A stretch of DNA of 64,000 nucleotides from Streptomyces microflavus (lineage in GTDB: Bacteria; Actinomycetota; Actinomycetes; Streptomycetales; Streptomycetaceae), in assembly GCF_014650075.1 (NCBI RefSeq), contig NZ_BMUG01000004.1, positions 124,001 to 188,000 of the forward strand, written 5' to 3'. The position numbers and the translations under genes are program-made. Below the pieces are notes generated by a model. That model was given only the letters and a program-made list of their open reading frames with translations, searched no databases and was not told the origin of the DNA. Shown piece after piece: positions 8,947 through 18,496 of this stretch (the stretch's first letter is position 1; each line of letters begins with the position of its first letter).

Positions 8947-8979
8947 GGCGGGTGCCGGTTGTTCCACCAGGCACCCGCC
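8947..8979. terminator. Terminator after the HTH/Clp-N operon
   Basis: A 10-bp perfect stem, ggcgggtgcc at 8947-8956 with ggcacccgcc at 8970-8979, lies 40 bp after the Clp-N stop codon. The gene to the right is convergent, so it may serve both directions. Confidence 0.7.
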
Positions 8980-9020
8980 CCCGCTGCAGCCCAACTCGGG
9001 CTCGGCCCTTCTTATGGCCC

Positions 9021-9080
9021 CCGGCCGCAGCCCACCCGGCCGCAGCCCACCCGGGCTCAGCCCACCCGGGCTCAGCCCTT
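9021..9080. repeat. 15-bp tandem repeat, four copies, running into the PadR gene end
   Basis: Four contiguous 15-bp units (ccggccgcagcccac twice, then ccgggctcagcccac and ccgggctcagccctt) span 9021-9080. The stop codon of the PadR-type gene (9072-9074) lies in the last unit. The repeat length is a multiple of three. It may reflect past expansion or contraction of the gene's 3' end. Confidence 0.75.
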
Positions 9081-10184
9081 CTTGTAGCCCTTGCCCTTGT
9101 CCCTACCCTCGCCCGCGTCTTTGCCTTCGCCCGCGCCCGCGCTCTCGCCGTCGGCCTCCACCGTCAGCAGCGCCTCGATCCGCGCCGCCGCCGCGCCCAG
9201 GTGGCGGCGGGCCTCGGCCAGCTGGTCGCCCGTCACCCCGTGGTCGCGGGCCGCGTCCCGGACGGTGTCGCGGAACCGGTCCAGGAGGCGGTCCAGGTCG
9301 CGCGCCGGGTCGTCCGTGACCGGGACGTCCTGGCCCCAGTCGGAGGCGCTCCCGGGCGCGGGGACGGCCTCTGCGGCCTCCGGGTCGAACCCGTCCGGCC
9401 TGCCGAACGAGGACCAGCCGCCCGCGCGGGCGAAGCCCCCGAGCTGGCCGGTGATCTCGGCCAGACCCTCCCGTACGCCGGAGGGCCAGTCGCCCCGCGC
9501 GAAGTGCTCCTGGACCTGGCGGGCCGCGTCCCGCATCTGCTCGCGCGCCTTGTCCTGGGCCTCCTTGGCCTGGCGGCGGGCCTGCTGGGCCTCCTCGCGG
9601 GCGCGGCGGGACTCGTCCTTCGCCCGGCGTGCCTGCTCCTTCCACTCCTGCTTGGCCCGGCGCAGCTCCTCCTTGGCCGTGCGCCACGCCTCGCTGTCGC
9701 CGAAGTCGCCCAGGTTCCCGAAGTCGGAGAAGTCCCCGAAGGGGGAGGACGTCCTGTCCTTGCCGGTGTCCTTGGTGCTACCGGCGCCGGTGCCCTGCCG
9801 GGACTCGGAGGCGGCGGTCCGCATGTCGTTGCGGAGCCGGCCCGCCGCGCCGCGCACGTCATCGCGTATCTCGGCGGCCAGCTCGGAGAGGGAGTCGCGG
9901 ATCTCCAGCTCCAGATCGGCCAGTTCACCGCTGCGGCCCGCCAGCTCGGCGCGCCCGGCGTCGGTGATCGAGTAGACCTTGCGGCCGCCCTCGGTGGCGT
10001 GGGTGACCAGGCCCTCGGCCTCCAGCTTGGCCAGCCGGGGGTAGACGGTGCCCGCGGACGGGGCGTACAGGCCCTGGAAGCGCTCCTCCAGCAGCCGGAT
10101 CACCTCGTAGCCATGGCGGGGTGCCTCGTCCAGGAGCTTGAGCAGATACAGGCGCAGACGGCCGTGGGCGAATACGGGGGGCAT
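9072..10184 (-). CDS. PadR-family regulator with a long coiled-coil tail
   Basis: 370 residues, about twice a usual PadR protein. The N-terminal winged helix (LRLYLLKLLDEAPRHGYEVIRLLEERFQGLYAPSAGTVYPRLAKLEAEGLV) covers about 10-90. A very long Arg/Glu/Ala-rich helical region (residues about 170-250, KEELRRAKQEWKEQARRAKDE and on) is probably a coiled coil, and a Gly/Lys tail ends the protein. The start at 10184 lies one base after the DUF4097 stop, so the two are one operon. Likely represses that operon through the AT-rich repeats at 11077-11111. PadR proteins often sense phenolics or membrane-active compounds; the signal here is unknown. Confidence 0.88.
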   Translation of the reverse strand: MPPVFAHGRLRLYLLKLLDEAPRHGYEVIRLLEERFQGLYAPSAGTVYPRLAKLEAEGLVTHATEGGRKVYSITDAGRAELAGRSGELADLELEIRDSLSELAAEIRDDVRGAAGRLRNDMRTAASESRQGTGAGSTKDTGKDRTSSPFGDFSDFGNLGDFGDSEAWRTAKEELRRAKQEWKEQARRAKDESRRAREEAQQARRQAKEAQDKAREQMRDAARQVQEHFARGDWPSGVREGLAEITGQLGGFARAGGWSSFGRPDGFDPEAAEAVPAPGSASDWGQDVPVTDDPARDLDRLLDRFRDTVRDAARDHGVTGDQLAEARRHLGAAAARIEALLTVEADGESAGAGEGKDAGEGRDKGKGYKKG

Positions 10185-10185
10185 G

Positions 10186-11043
10186 TCAGAGAACCTTTCC
10201 GGTCGGCTCGGCACCGTACGCGTCGTCCTCGGCGGGGGGCCTGCGCAGGAGGGCGATCGAACCGGAGACGGTCGTCGCCTTCAGGGTCCCCGTTCCGGCG
10301 CCGAGTGTGCCGGTGATCTTCTTCGCGCCCCACTGCCCGCCGACCCGCAGGTCCTCGAAGGCGTTGGAGACGCTCCCGCTCGCGGTGTTCGCCTCGACCC
10401 TGGCGTCCGCCGGGTGCGGCAGCCGGATCGCGATCTCGCCGGAGACCGTGGTCAGCCGGATGTCGGTGGGCTTCCCGGACGGGTCGAGGTCCAGCACCAT
10501 GTCCCCGCTGACCGACTCGGCCCGGACCGAGGCCCCCGCCCCGTCGACCACCGTCAGGTCCCCGGCCACGGAGTGGTAGCGCAGGTCCCCGGTGACGTGC
10601 TGGGCCTCCAGGCTGCCCGAGACGGACTCCCCGCGGACCGCGCCGGTCAGCCCGACGAGGGTGATGTCCCCGGTGACGCCGCGTACGTCGGTGCGGCCGC
10701 CGATCCCGGAGACCACGGCCCCGGCGCCGACCACGCCGACCTCCACCGAGGCGGCGGCGGGCACCACGAGCGAGACCACCGCGCTGCGGCGGCGCCCCTT
10801 GGGGTCGAGCCAGCGCAGGAAGTCCTGCCAGGGGAGGTCCTCGTACGCCACGGTCAGGCGGCCGTCCTCGTGGGTGACCTGGAGCGGCGGCCCCTCGATG
10901 GAGGAGACCTCCAGCCGGGCGCCCGGCTCGTCGGTCCCGACGACGTTGACCGTGCCGCCCACGATGCGTACGTGGAGCGCGGTCACCGCGTCGTCGAAGG
11001 TGAGCTTCTGCGGTTCGGCGACGGTCCGCTTCGACACAGCCAT
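10186..11043 (-). CDS. DUF4097 beta-helix repeat protein
   Basis: 285 residues rich in short beta-strand repeats of the DUF4097 kind (GDITLVGLTGAVRGESVSG, GDLRYHSVAGDLTVV, ESVSGDMVLDL, TTVSGEIAIRLP, TTVSGSIALL), probably folding as a right-handed beta helix. It has no signal peptide or membrane segment, so is likely cytoplasmic. DUF4097 proteins commonly sit with PadR or phage-shock-like regulators linked to envelope stress, but no biochemical role is established. The ATG at 11043 is preceded by GGGAGGTCC. First gene of a two-gene operon with the PadR regulator. Confidence 0.86.
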   Translation of the reverse strand: MAVSKRTVAEPQKLTFDDAVTALHVRIVGGTVNVVGTDEPGARLEVSSIEGPPLQVTHEDGRLTVAYEDLPWQDFLRWLDPKGRRRSAVVSLVVPAAASVEVGVVGAGAVVSGIGGRTDVRGVTGDITLVGLTGAVRGESVSGSLEAQHVTGDLRYHSVAGDLTVVDGAGASVRAESVSGDMVLDLDPSGKPTDIRLTTVSGEIAIRLPHPADARVEANTASGSVSNAFEDLRVGGQWGAKKITGTLGAGTGTLKATTVSGSIALLRRPPAEDDAYGAEPTGKVL

Positions 11044-11076
11044 GGACAGGACCTCCCGGAAAGGGTTCCGACGCAA

Positions 11077-11111
11077 CATATCGCGTCTCGTAGAGAACAC
11101 GATATATCGCG
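11077..11111 (-). promoter_or_regulatory. AT-rich repeats upstream of the DUF4097-padR operon (putative PadR operator)
   Basis: Two direct copies of atatcgcg, at 11078-11085 and 11104-11111, are 26 bp apart. The second is part of the perfect palindrome cgatatatcg (11100-11109). They stand out in a GC-rich background 35-70 bp upstream of the operon's start codon, where promoter and operator are expected. Autorepression by the PadR protein is inferred. Confidence 0.6.
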
Positions 11112-11196
11112 GATGGGGGAAGTCAAGCGTCATCCGTGAGCGGCTGAGGCAGGCAAAGAGCATCAGAGTTGGGCAAATTGCCCTAGCGTGTGGCAC

Positions 11197-12030
11197 ATGA
11201 ACGCGACATCCACGGGGGCGCTCCTGCTGTGCCGCGCCGACCCCGAGACCGTACGGCCGCTCGCCCACCTGCTGCGGGAGCAGATGCTGTTGACGCGGGC
11301 GGGCGGGGAGTGGAGCGTCCTCGTGCCGGAGGGGAAGCCCTGGCGGGGTACCGGGCCGGGTGGCGGCGACCCCGAGCCGGTCGACCGGGTCCTCGGCGGC
11401 TGGGCCACCGCCCTGGCCGTCGGCTCCACCTGGCCGGTGCTCGCCCTGTGGTGGGACGGGGACCGGGCCGGCTACACCCTCGCCGCCGGATTCCGCCGCA
11501 CCGTCGGCTACATCTGGCTGGCGGACGGCACCCCGGTGGGCGAGGACGAGGCGATGCGCACCTTCGCGGCCCGCCTCGGCCTCGATCCCGTACTGGATCT
11601 CCAGGCCCTGGAGGAGCTGACCCGGCCCGACCCGGAGTCGGACGCCGAGGCCCGGCTGCGCGGACTGCTCGCGGTCCTGACCCGTACGGGACTCACGCTG
11701 CCGCCGGGGCTCGGCCCGGGTGAGAGCGCGGACCGGCTGCGCAGCGTCGCCGGGGCGCAGCGCGGGGCGGAGCGCATCGAGTGGGCGGGGTGGCGTGATG
11801 CCGTACGGGTCGAACTCGACGCCGTCGAGGCCGGCAGCCTCGGCCCCTGGGTGCGCGGCCCCCGGGCCCGGGCCATCGCCACCGCCCAGCTCGCGGCCGG
11901 GCTCCCGCTCCTGCTCTGGGGCGTCCACCGCCGCAGCGGGGGGTGGGCGGCCGCCGGAGCGGTACTCCTCGCCCAGGGCGCGCTGGGGCTCGCCTACCAC
12001 CGGGCCCGGGAAGCTGCCGAGAGGTCTTAG
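11197..12030 (+). CDS. Hypothetical protein with C-terminal hydrophobic segments
   Basis: 277 residues; no family recognised. The first about 200 residues are soluble (LLLCRADPETVRPLAHLLREQM, YIWLADGTPVGEDEAMRTFAARLGLDP). The end carries two apolar stretches (AIATAQLAAGLPLLLWGV and AAAGAVLLAQGALGLAY) that may anchor it in the membrane. The ATG at 11197 is preferred over GTG at 11188: a tagcgt -10-like box at 11184-11189 lies seven bases ahead, so the message may be leaderless. A perfect gggcaa-a-ttgccc palindrome (11171-11183) sits beside it and may be an operator. Confidence 0.75.
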   Translation: MNATSTGALLLCRADPETVRPLAHLLREQMLLTRAGGEWSVLVPEGKPWRGTGPGGGDPEPVDRVLGGWATALAVGSTWPVLALWWDGDRAGYTLAAGFRRTVGYIWLADGTPVGEDEAMRTFAARLGLDPVLDLQALEELTRPDPESDAEARLRGLLAVLTRTGLTLPPGLGPGESADRLRSVAGAQRGAERIEWAGWRDAVRVELDAVEAGSLGPWVRGPRARAIATAQLAAGLPLLLWGVHRRSGGWAAAGAVLLAQGALGLAYHRAREAAERS

Positions 12031-12042
12031 TCGGCCAGGGGC

Positions 12043-12228
12043 TTACGCGTCCTCGTCGTCCTCGTCGTCCAGCCGGGCCAGCCAGGTCGCGAGGCGCTCG
12101 ACCGGCACCTCGAAGTCGGGGTTGAGATCGACGAACGTACGCAGCTGCTCGGCGAGCCACTCGAAGGTGACCTCCTCCTCGCCGCGCCGCTTCTCCAGTT
12201 CCTCGATGCCACGGTCCGTGAAGTACAT
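12043..12228 (-). CDS. DUF6104-type small acidic protein
   Basis: 61-residue protein beginning MYFTDRGIEELEKRRGEEEV, containing TFEWLAEQLRTFVDLNPDFEVPVERLATWLARL, and ending in an acidic tail (DDEDDEDA). I recognise it as the small DUF6104 family found near the 2-oxoglutarate dehydrogenase gene of streptomycetes. Function unknown. It converges on the hypothetical gene to its left with a 12-bp gap and lies 100 bp after the end of kgd on the same strand. Confidence 0.78.
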   Translation of the reverse strand: MYFTDRGIEELEKRRGEEEVTFEWLAEQLRTFVDLNPDFEVPVERLATWLARLDDEDDEDA

Positions 12229-12328
12229 GCGAAAAGAATAGCGATGCCCCGAGGTGGCCCGAACGCCGGAGACCCGGCCCCGCGACGAGCGCGGAACCGG
12301 GTCCCCGGGATGTACAGCCGTGCGGTCC

Positions 12329-15300
12329 TCAGGCCTCGAAGACCTCTTCGACCAGCTGTGCCTGCTCCGCCTGGTGACGCTTGGCCGAGCCGACCGCCGG
12401 GGACGAGCCGTGCGGCCGCGAGATGCGGCGCAGGCGCTCGCCGTGCGGCACGTCCGCGCCGACGGCCAGGTCCAGGTGGTCGATCAGGTTGAGCGCGATG
12501 AACGGCCACGCACCCTGGTTGGCCGGCTCCTCCTGGGCCCAGAGGTACTTCTCGGCGTTCGGGTACTTGGCGATCTCGGCCTGGATCTCCGCACCCGGCA
12601 GCGGGTACAGGCGCTCCAGCCGAATGATCGCGGTCTCCGTGTCGCCGCGCTTCTCCCGCTCGGCGTCCAGGTCGTAGTAGAGCTTGCCCGCGCAGAAGAC
12701 GACCTTGCGGACCTCCTCCGCCTTGACCGACGCGTCGCCGATCACCGGACGGAAACCGCCGGTGGTGAACTCCTCGATCTTCGACGCCGCGGCCTTCAGA
12801 CGCAGCATCGACTTCGGGGTGAAGACGATGAGCGGCTTGTGGTGCGGGTTGTGCACCTGCCAGCGCAGCAGGTGGAAGTAGTTCGAGGGCAGGGTCGGCA
12901 TCGCGACCGTCATGTTGTCCTGCGCGCACATCTGGAGGAAGCGCTCGGGACGCGCGGACGAGTGGTCCGGGCCCTGGCCCTCGTAGCCGTGCGGCAGGAG
13001 CAGCGTGACGCCGGAGGTCTGGCCCCACTTCTGCTCGGCCGAGGAGATGAACTCGTCCACGACGGTCTGGGCGCCGTTGACGAAGTCACCGAACTGGGCC
13101 TCCCAGATGACCAGCGACTCCGGACGGGCCAGCGAGTAGCCGTACTCGAAGCCCATCGCCGCGTACTCGCTGAGCAGCGAGTCGTAGACGTTGTAGCGGG
13201 CCTGCTCCTCGGTGAGGTACAGCAGCGGGGTGTAGTCCTCGCCGGTGACCTGGTCCACCAGCACCGCGTGGCGCTGGCCGAACGTGCCGCGGCGGGTGTC
13301 CTGGCCGGCGAGCCGGACCGGGGTGCCCTCCATCAGCAGCGAACCGATGGCCAGGGTCTCGCCCATGCCCCAGTCGATCGTGCCGTTCTCCACCGAGGCC
13401 GCACGACGCTGCATCTGCGGCATCAGACGGGGGTGGACGGTGATCGACTCGGGGATGTTGACCTGGGACTCGGCGATCCGCTTCACGACCTCGGCGGAGA
13501 CCGCGGTCTCCACGGCGACCGGGAACGCGGCCTGCGGCTCCGGGATGTGCGGGGCGGCCGGCTGCGAGGTGGCCTCGCGGACCTCGGCGAAGACCTTCTC
13601 CAGCTGACCCTGGAAGTCCTGGAGCGCCTGCTCCGCCTCTTCCAGGGTGATGTCGCCGCGACCGATGAGGGACTCGGTGTAGAGCTTGCGCACCGAGCGC
13701 TTCTTGTCGATCAGGGTGTACATCTGCGGGTTGGTGAACTCCGGGTTGTCGCCCTCGTTGTGACCGCGGCGGCGGTAGCAGATGAGGTCGATCACGACGT
13801 CCTTGTTGAACGCCTGCCGGAACTCGAAGGCGAGCCGCGCGACCCGGACCACGGCCTCCGGGTCGTCACCGTTGACGTGGATGATCGGCGCCTCGATCAT
13901 GCGCGCCACGTCGGTGGCGTACATCGAGGAGCGCGAGGACTCCGGGGCGGCGGTGAAGCCGACCTGGTTGTTGATCACCACGTGCACGGTGCCGCCGGTG
14001 CGGTAGCCGCGCAGCTGCGACATGTTGAGCGTCTCGGCGACGACGCCCTGGCCCGCGAAGGCCGCGTCGCCGTGGAGCGCGACGGGCAGGACCGTGAAGT
14101 CCGTGCCGCCCTTGTTGATGATGTCCTGCTTGGCGCGGGCGATGCCCTCCAGGACCGGGTCGACCGCCTCCAGGTGCGAGGGGTTGGCGGCCAGCGAGAC
14201 CTTGATCTGCTCGCCGTCCAGACCGGTGAAGGTGCCCTCGGCGCCCAGGTGGTACTTGACGTCGCCGGAGCCGTGCATCGAGCGCGGGTCGAGGTTGCCC
14301 TCGAACTCCCGGAAGATCTGCGCGTACGACTTGCCGACGATGTTCGCCAGCACGTTCAGGCGGCCGCGGTGGGCCATCCCGATGACGACCTCGTCGAGGC
14401 GGGCCTCGGCGGCGGAGTCGATGACCGCGTCGAGCAGCGGGATGACGGACTCGCCGCCCTCCAGCGAGAACCGCTTCTGACCGACGTACTTCGTCTGCAG
14501 GAAGGTCTCGAACGCCTCCGCGGCGTTCAGCCGGCGCAGGATGCGCAGCTGCTCCTCGCGCTCGGGCTGCTGGGCGCGGGGCCGCTCCACCCGGTCCTGG
14601 AGCCACTTGCGCTGCTTCGGGTCCTGGATGTGCATGAACTCGATGCCGGTGGTGCGGCAGTACGACTCACGGAGCACACCGAGGATGTCGCGGAGCTTCA
14701 TCATCGACTTGCCGGCGAACCCGCCGACCGCGAAGTCCCGCTCAAGGTCCCACAGGGTGAGGCCGTGCTCGGTGATGTCAAGGTCGGGGTGCTTGCGCTG
14801 GCGGTACTCCAGCGGGTCGGTGTCGGCCATGACGTGGCCGCGGACCCGGTAGGAGTGGATCAGCTCGAAGACCCGCGCGGCCTTCGTCACGTCGTTGTCG
14901 TGCGACGCGTCGATGTCCGTGAGCCAGCGGACCGGCTCGTACGGGATGCGCAGGGCCTTGAAGATCTCGTCGTAGAAATCGTTCTGGCCGAGCAGCAGCT
15001 GGCTGAGGACCCGCAGGAACTCGCCGGAGGCCGCGCCCTGGATGACCCGGTGGTCGTAGGTCGACGTGAGCGTCATGACCTTCGAGATACCGAGCTTGTT
15101 GAGGGTGTCCTGCGAGGTGCCCTGGAACTCGGCCGGGTAGTCCATCGCGCCGACGCCCATGATGAGGCCCTGCCCGGGCATCAGGCGGGGCACCGAGTGG
15201 ACGGTGCCGATCCCGCCGGGGTTGGTCAGCGAGGCGGTGACGCCGGAGAAGTCGTCCATGCCGAGCTTGCCGATGCGGGCGCGCCGGACGATGTCCTCGT

Positions 15301-16168
15301 ACGCCTGCCAGAACTCGAAGAAGTTGAGCGTCTCGGCCTTCTTGATGGCCGCGACGACCAGCTGGCGGTCGCCGTTCGGCTTCACCAGGTCGATGGCGAG
15401 GCCGAGGTTGACGTGCTCCGGCTTCACCAGGGTCGGCTTGCCGTCCTTCACCGCGAAGGAGTAGTTCATCGACGGCATGGCCTTGAGGGCCTGCACCATC
15501 GCGTACCCGATGAGGTGCGTGAAGGAGATCTTCCCGCCGCGGGCGCGCTTGAGGTGGTTGTTGATGACGATGCGGTTGTCGAAGAGCAGCTTCACCGGGA
15601 CCGCGCGGACGGACGTGGCCGTCGGCAGCTCCAGCGAGGCGTTCATGTTCTTCGCGACGGCGGCCGAGGGGCCGCGCAGCGTCACGTACTCGGGGCCGGC
15701 CGGGGCCTCGGTGGCCCCGTCCGCCCTGGCGGGCGCGGCAGCGGGCTTCGCCGCCGCGGGCTTCGCCGGAGCCGGGGCCGGAGCGGCCTTGGCCTCGGCG
15801 GGCTTCGCCTCGGCCGGCTTCGCCTGCGCCGGAGCTGCCGGAGCAGCGGCGGCGGGCTTCGCCGGGGCCGGTGCGGCAGCGGCCGGGGCCGCGGCTTGCG
15901 CCGGAGGGGTGGCGGCCGGGGCCTCGGTTGCCGCAGCCCCCGAGGCTGCGGCGCCGGGAACGGGCTTGTCCGCCGTGCCGGAGGTACCCGGCTTGTAGTC
16001 GGCGAAGAAGTCCCACCAGGCGCGATCGACCGAACTGGGATCCTGGAGGTACTGCTGGTAGATCTCGTCGACGAGCCACTCATTGGCGCCGAAAGCAGCG
16101 GCCGGGTTGGTGCCCGGGCTGGCTTGGTCGGTCGAGATGCTCGAGTTACTGGGGGACTGAGACGACAC
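12329..16168 (-). CDS. kgd: Multifunctional 2-oxoglutarate decarboxylase/dehydrogenase E1 with E2-like domain
   Basis: 1279 residues, the fused actinobacterial form. Residues 23-57 hold the E1 N-terminal helix motif ([27 protein letters not shown]). An Ala/Pro/Lys linker spans 61-152. An E2-type succinyltransferase domain follows, with [16 protein letters not shown] as its active-site region, then the ThDP-dependent E1 core ([43 protein letters not shown]). There is no lipoyl domain, so a separate lipoylated E2 must serve. It makes succinyl-CoA in the TCA cycle. The GTG start at 16168 ([10 protein letters not shown]) follows AAGAGGG; the longer frame to 16336 has no good ribosome site. Confidence 0.94.
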   Translation of the reverse strand: MSSQSPSNSSISTDQASPGTNPAAAFGANEWLVDEIYQQYLQDPSSVDRAWWDFFADYKPGTSGTADKPVPGAAASGAAATEAPAATPPAQAAAPAAAAPAPAKPAAAAPAAPAQAKPAEAKPAEAKAAPAPAPAKPAAAKPAAAPARADGATEAPAGPEYVTLRGPSAAVAKNMNASLELPTATSVRAVPVKLLFDNRIVINNHLKRARGGKISFTHLIGYAMVQALKAMPSMNYSFAVKDGKPTLVKPEHVNLGLAIDLVKPNGDRQLVVAAIKKAETLNFFEFWQAYEDIVRRARIGKLGMDDFSGVTASLTNPGGIGTVHSVPRLMPGQGLIMGVGAMDYPAEFQGTSQDTLNKLGISKVMTLTSTYDHRVIQGAASGEFLRVLSQLLLGQNDFYDEIFKALRIPYEPVRWLTDIDASHDNDVTKAARVFELIHSYRVRGHVMADTDPLEYRQRKHPDLDITEHGLTLWDLERDFAVGGFAGKSMMKLRDILGVLRESYCRTTGIEFMHIQDPKQRKWLQDRVERPRAQQPEREEQLRILRRLNAAEAFETFLQTKYVGQKRFSLEGGESVIPLLDAVIDSAAEARLDEVVIGMAHRGRLNVLANIVGKSYAQIFREFEGNLDPRSMHGSGDVKYHLGAEGTFTGLDGEQIKVSLAANPSHLEAVDPVLEGIARAKQDIINKGGTDFTVLPVALHGDAAFAGQGVVAETLNMSQLRGYRTGGTVHVVINNQVGFTAAPESSRSSMYATDVARMIEAPIIHVNGDDPEAVVRVARLAFEFRQAFNKDVVIDLICYRRRGHNEGDNPEFTNPQMYTLIDKKRSVRKLYTESLIGRGDITLEEAEQALQDFQGQLEKVFAEVREATSQPAAPHIPEPQAAFPVAVETAVSAEVVKRIAESQVNIPESITVHPRLMPQMQRRAASVENGTIDWGMGETLAIGSLLMEGTPVRLAGQDTRRGTFGQRHAVLVDQVTGEDYTPLLYLTEEQARYNVYDSLLSEYAAMGFEYGYSLARPESLVIWEAQFGDFVNGAQTVVDEFISSAEQKWGQTSGVTLLLPHGYEGQGPDHSSARPERFLQMCAQDNMTVAMPTLPSNYFHLLRWQVHNPHHKPLIVFTPKSMLRLKAAASKIEEFTTGGFRPVIGDASVKAEEVRKVVFCAGKLYYDLDAEREKRGDTETAIIRLERLYPLPGAEIQAEIAKYPNAEKYLWAQEEPANQGAWPFIALNLIDHLDLAVGADVPHGERLRRISRPHGSSPAVGSAKRHQAEQAQLVEEVFEA

Positions 16169-16449
16169 GGCGGCAACCGCCCTCTTCCGCTTCACAAGGT
16201 GATGGACAGCGGAAATCAAGGCTACGCCCCCCAAACCGTTCCTTGCAGACCGGGCCGGTGCTTCGTCGTGCACATCACATCGCAACGCGGGTTTCGGCGC
16301 AGGAAATGGCGGGAAACAAGCGAGGTTCCACTGCACTTCGGGTACGCAGGACCGTGGATACGGTCATCCGACCGTATCCCCTTGAGATCCCCTTCAGGGA
16401 GGACACGGAGAACGCGCCCTTCCGGTTCGACCCTATGTCAACGGCGCCG

Positions 16450-17526
16450 TCAACCTCGTCGCTCGGCCGTCCCCGGAAGCGTGACCTGGATGCGGCAGCC
16501 CCGAGCGGATTCGGCCACGCCGATCCGGCCGCCGTGCAGATCCACCGCCCAGCGGGCGATCGCCAGCCCCAGCCCCGTGCCGCCGTCGCTGCCCGGACCG
16601 TGCGGCGAGGGGGCCTGGCCCCGGTTGAACCGCTCGAAGACCCGGTACCGCTCCGCCTCAGGGATGCCGGGGCCCTCGTCGATGATCTCCAGCTCCAGCG
16701 ACTCGGGGAAGGCCCCGCGCCGGGCCAGGACCGTCACCCGGCCGTGCGGCGGGCTGTGCTTGACCGCGTTGTCGATGAGGTTGGCGACCACCTGGTGCAG
16801 TCGCTCGGCGTCCGCGTGCGCGGTGAGCTCCGGCGGCGAGACGTCCAGATGCAGATGGACATCCGTACGGGAGTGATTGCCCGACCCCGACGACAGATGG
16901 CGCTGCGAGGCGGCGAGATTGGCTTCTTTCAGTACGCCCGAGAGATACGGCCACACCTCGAAGCGGCGCGCTTTGAGCGTCACCACCCCGTTGTCCAGAC
17001 GCGACAGGTCCAGCAGCGTCTCCACCAGCCGGCCGAGCCGCTCCGTCTGTTTCAGCGCCGTACGCATCGTCTCGGGATCGGCGGCCGAGACCCCGTCCAC
17101 CACGTTCTCCAGCACGGCCCGCAGCGCCGCGATGGGAGTCCGCAGCTCGTGGGAGACGTTGGCGACCAGCTCCTTGCGGTGCCGGTCCTCCGCCTCCAGG
17201 TCGTCCGCCATGCGGTTGATCGTCTGGGCCAGGTCGCCCAGCTCGTCCCGCCGCCCGGCGCCGCTCACCCGGCGCGTGTAGTCGCCGTGCGAGATCGACC
17301 GGGCCACCGCTCTCATCTCGTCCAGCGGCGCGGTCAGGCCGTGCGCCACGAACTGGGTGATCAGCAGTGTCGCGATCACCGAGAACACGGTGATGAACTG
17401 GAACTCGGTCCGGGTCCGCAGGGCGACGATGAGCAGCCCGGTGGTGATGAACACCGAGACCACGACGAGCGTCCCGAGCTTGGCCTTGATGGAGAAGGGC
17501 CGCATCCCCGACCCTGGCCGGGTCAT
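16450..17526 (-). CDS. Membrane sensor histidine kinase of an OmpR-type pair
   Basis: 358 residues. Two closely spaced membrane segments (TLVVVSVFITTGLLIVAL and FSVIATLLITQFVAHGL, residues about 18-62) leave almost no extracytoplasmic sensor, so the signal is probably sensed within the membrane. A HAMP linker follows, then the H-box NVSHELRTPIAALRAV and the ATPase domain with VVANLIDNAVKHS, DEGPGIP and GTGLGLAIARW. The ATG at 17526 overlaps the regulator stop codon by 4 bp, so it is coupled to that gene. MRPFS, seven codons on, is an alternative start. Confidence 0.92.
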   Translation of the reverse strand: MTRPGSGMRPFSIKAKLGTLVVVSVFITTGLLIVALRTRTEFQFITVFSVIATLLITQFVAHGLTAPLDEMRAVARSISHGDYTRRVSGAGRRDELGDLAQTINRMADDLEAEDRHRKELVANVSHELRTPIAALRAVLENVVDGVSAADPETMRTALKQTERLGRLVETLLDLSRLDNGVVTLKARRFEVWPYLSGVLKEANLAASQRHLSSGSGNHSRTDVHLHLDVSPPELTAHADAERLHQVVANLIDNAVKHSPPHGRVTVLARRGAFPESLELEIIDEGPGIPEAERYRVFERFNRGQAPSPHGPGSDGGTGLGLAIARWAVDLHGGRIGVAESARGCRIQVTLPGTAERRG

Positions 17527-18260
17527 GGGGCCGGGGTCTCCAGGGCATAGCCCACGCCGTGCACCGTACGGATCCGCTCGGCGCCGATCTTCCGGCGCAG
17601 CGCCTTGATGTGGCTGTCGACCGTACGGGTGCCCGAGGCGTCCGCCCAGTCCCAGACCTCGGCCAGCAGCTGCTCCCGGGAGAGCACCGCGCGCGGGGTG
17701 TTGGCGAGGCAGACCAGCAGGTCGAACTCGGTCGGCGTGAGGTGGACGTCCTCGGCGCGCACCCGGACCCGGCGCTGCGCGTGGTCGATCTCCAGCTCGC
17801 CGAGGCGCAGTATCCCGCTCCGCGGCGTGACGGCGGCCAGCGCGGCCCGCTCCACCCGGCGCAGCAGGACGTGCACCCGGGCGGCCAGCTCCCGCATGGA
17901 GAACGGCTTGGTCATGTAGTCGTCGGCGCCGACCCCGAGCCCGACCAGCATGTCGGTCTCGTCGTCGCGCGCGGTGAGCATCAGCACCGGCACCGGGCGC
18001 TGCGCCTGCACCCGGCGGCAGACCTCCAGGCCGTCGAAGCCGGGAAGCATGATGTCCAGCACCATCAGATCGGGCTGCCATGCCTCGGCCGCGTCCACGG
18101 CCGCGGGCCCGTCCAGTGCGGTCTGCACCAGGAAGCCCTCCGCCCGCAGCCGGGCGGCAATGGCGTCGACGATCGTGGCGTCGTCCTCGACCACCAGCAC
18201 CCGGCGCTGAGCCCCTGGGGTGGCCGCCACGCCGTTGTGGGTGGTGTGTGTCTGTTCCAT
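17523..18260 (-). CDS. OmpR/PhoB-family response regulator
   Basis: 245 residues. The receiver domain has the acidic pair in VLVVEDDATI, the phospho-acceptor aspartate in LMVLDIMLPGFDG, and TAR and KPF switch residues. The winged-helix output (LTPTEFDLLVCLANTPRAVLSREQLLAEVW, TVDSHIKALRRKIG, VHGVGYAL) binds DNA. The start is MEQTHTTHN at 18260; the frame extends to 18308 without a ribosome site. It is first in the pair with the histidine kinase. It lies just upstream of kgd on the same strand but with about 280 bp between the kinase end and the kgd start, so a separate kgd promoter is expected. Confidence 0.92.
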   Translation of the reverse strand: MEQTHTTHNGVAATPGAQRRVLVVEDDATIVDAIAARLRAEGFLVQTALDGPAAVDAAEAWQPDLMVLDIMLPGFDGLEVCRRVQAQRPVPVLMLTARDDETDMLVGLGVGADDYMTKPFSMRELAARVHVLLRRVERAALAAVTPRSGILRLGELEIDHAQRRVRVRAEDVHLTPTEFDLLVCLANTPRAVLSREQLLAEVWDWADASGTRTVDSHIKALRRKIGAERIRTVHGVGYALETPAP

Positions 18261-18496
18261 CGCCCCGCCCCTGCCCGTTCTCGCGGGAGGCGAACCCCCG
18301 CAAGGCACGGTCTTCGCTCGTGGATTTCGTGGGTGATCCCTATGTGCCGGTCAGCAGCGTAAAGGCAGCGGAGGGCTCCCGGCTACGCAGGGTGTTGTCC
18401 CGAGAGTGCGAGCTCGGGCCGGGCGGGGCGGTGGATCGTCGGCCTTGTACCGGTTGACCCGTCTCCCCGCGGGACCGCGCATACCGGGAGGGGGGT

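Noticed and set aside
12254..16876. 1540-codon open frame on the plus strand opposite kgd
   Set aside because: It is the complementary shadow of kgd and the histidine kinase. It has no known motifs and is caused by GC-biased third positions.
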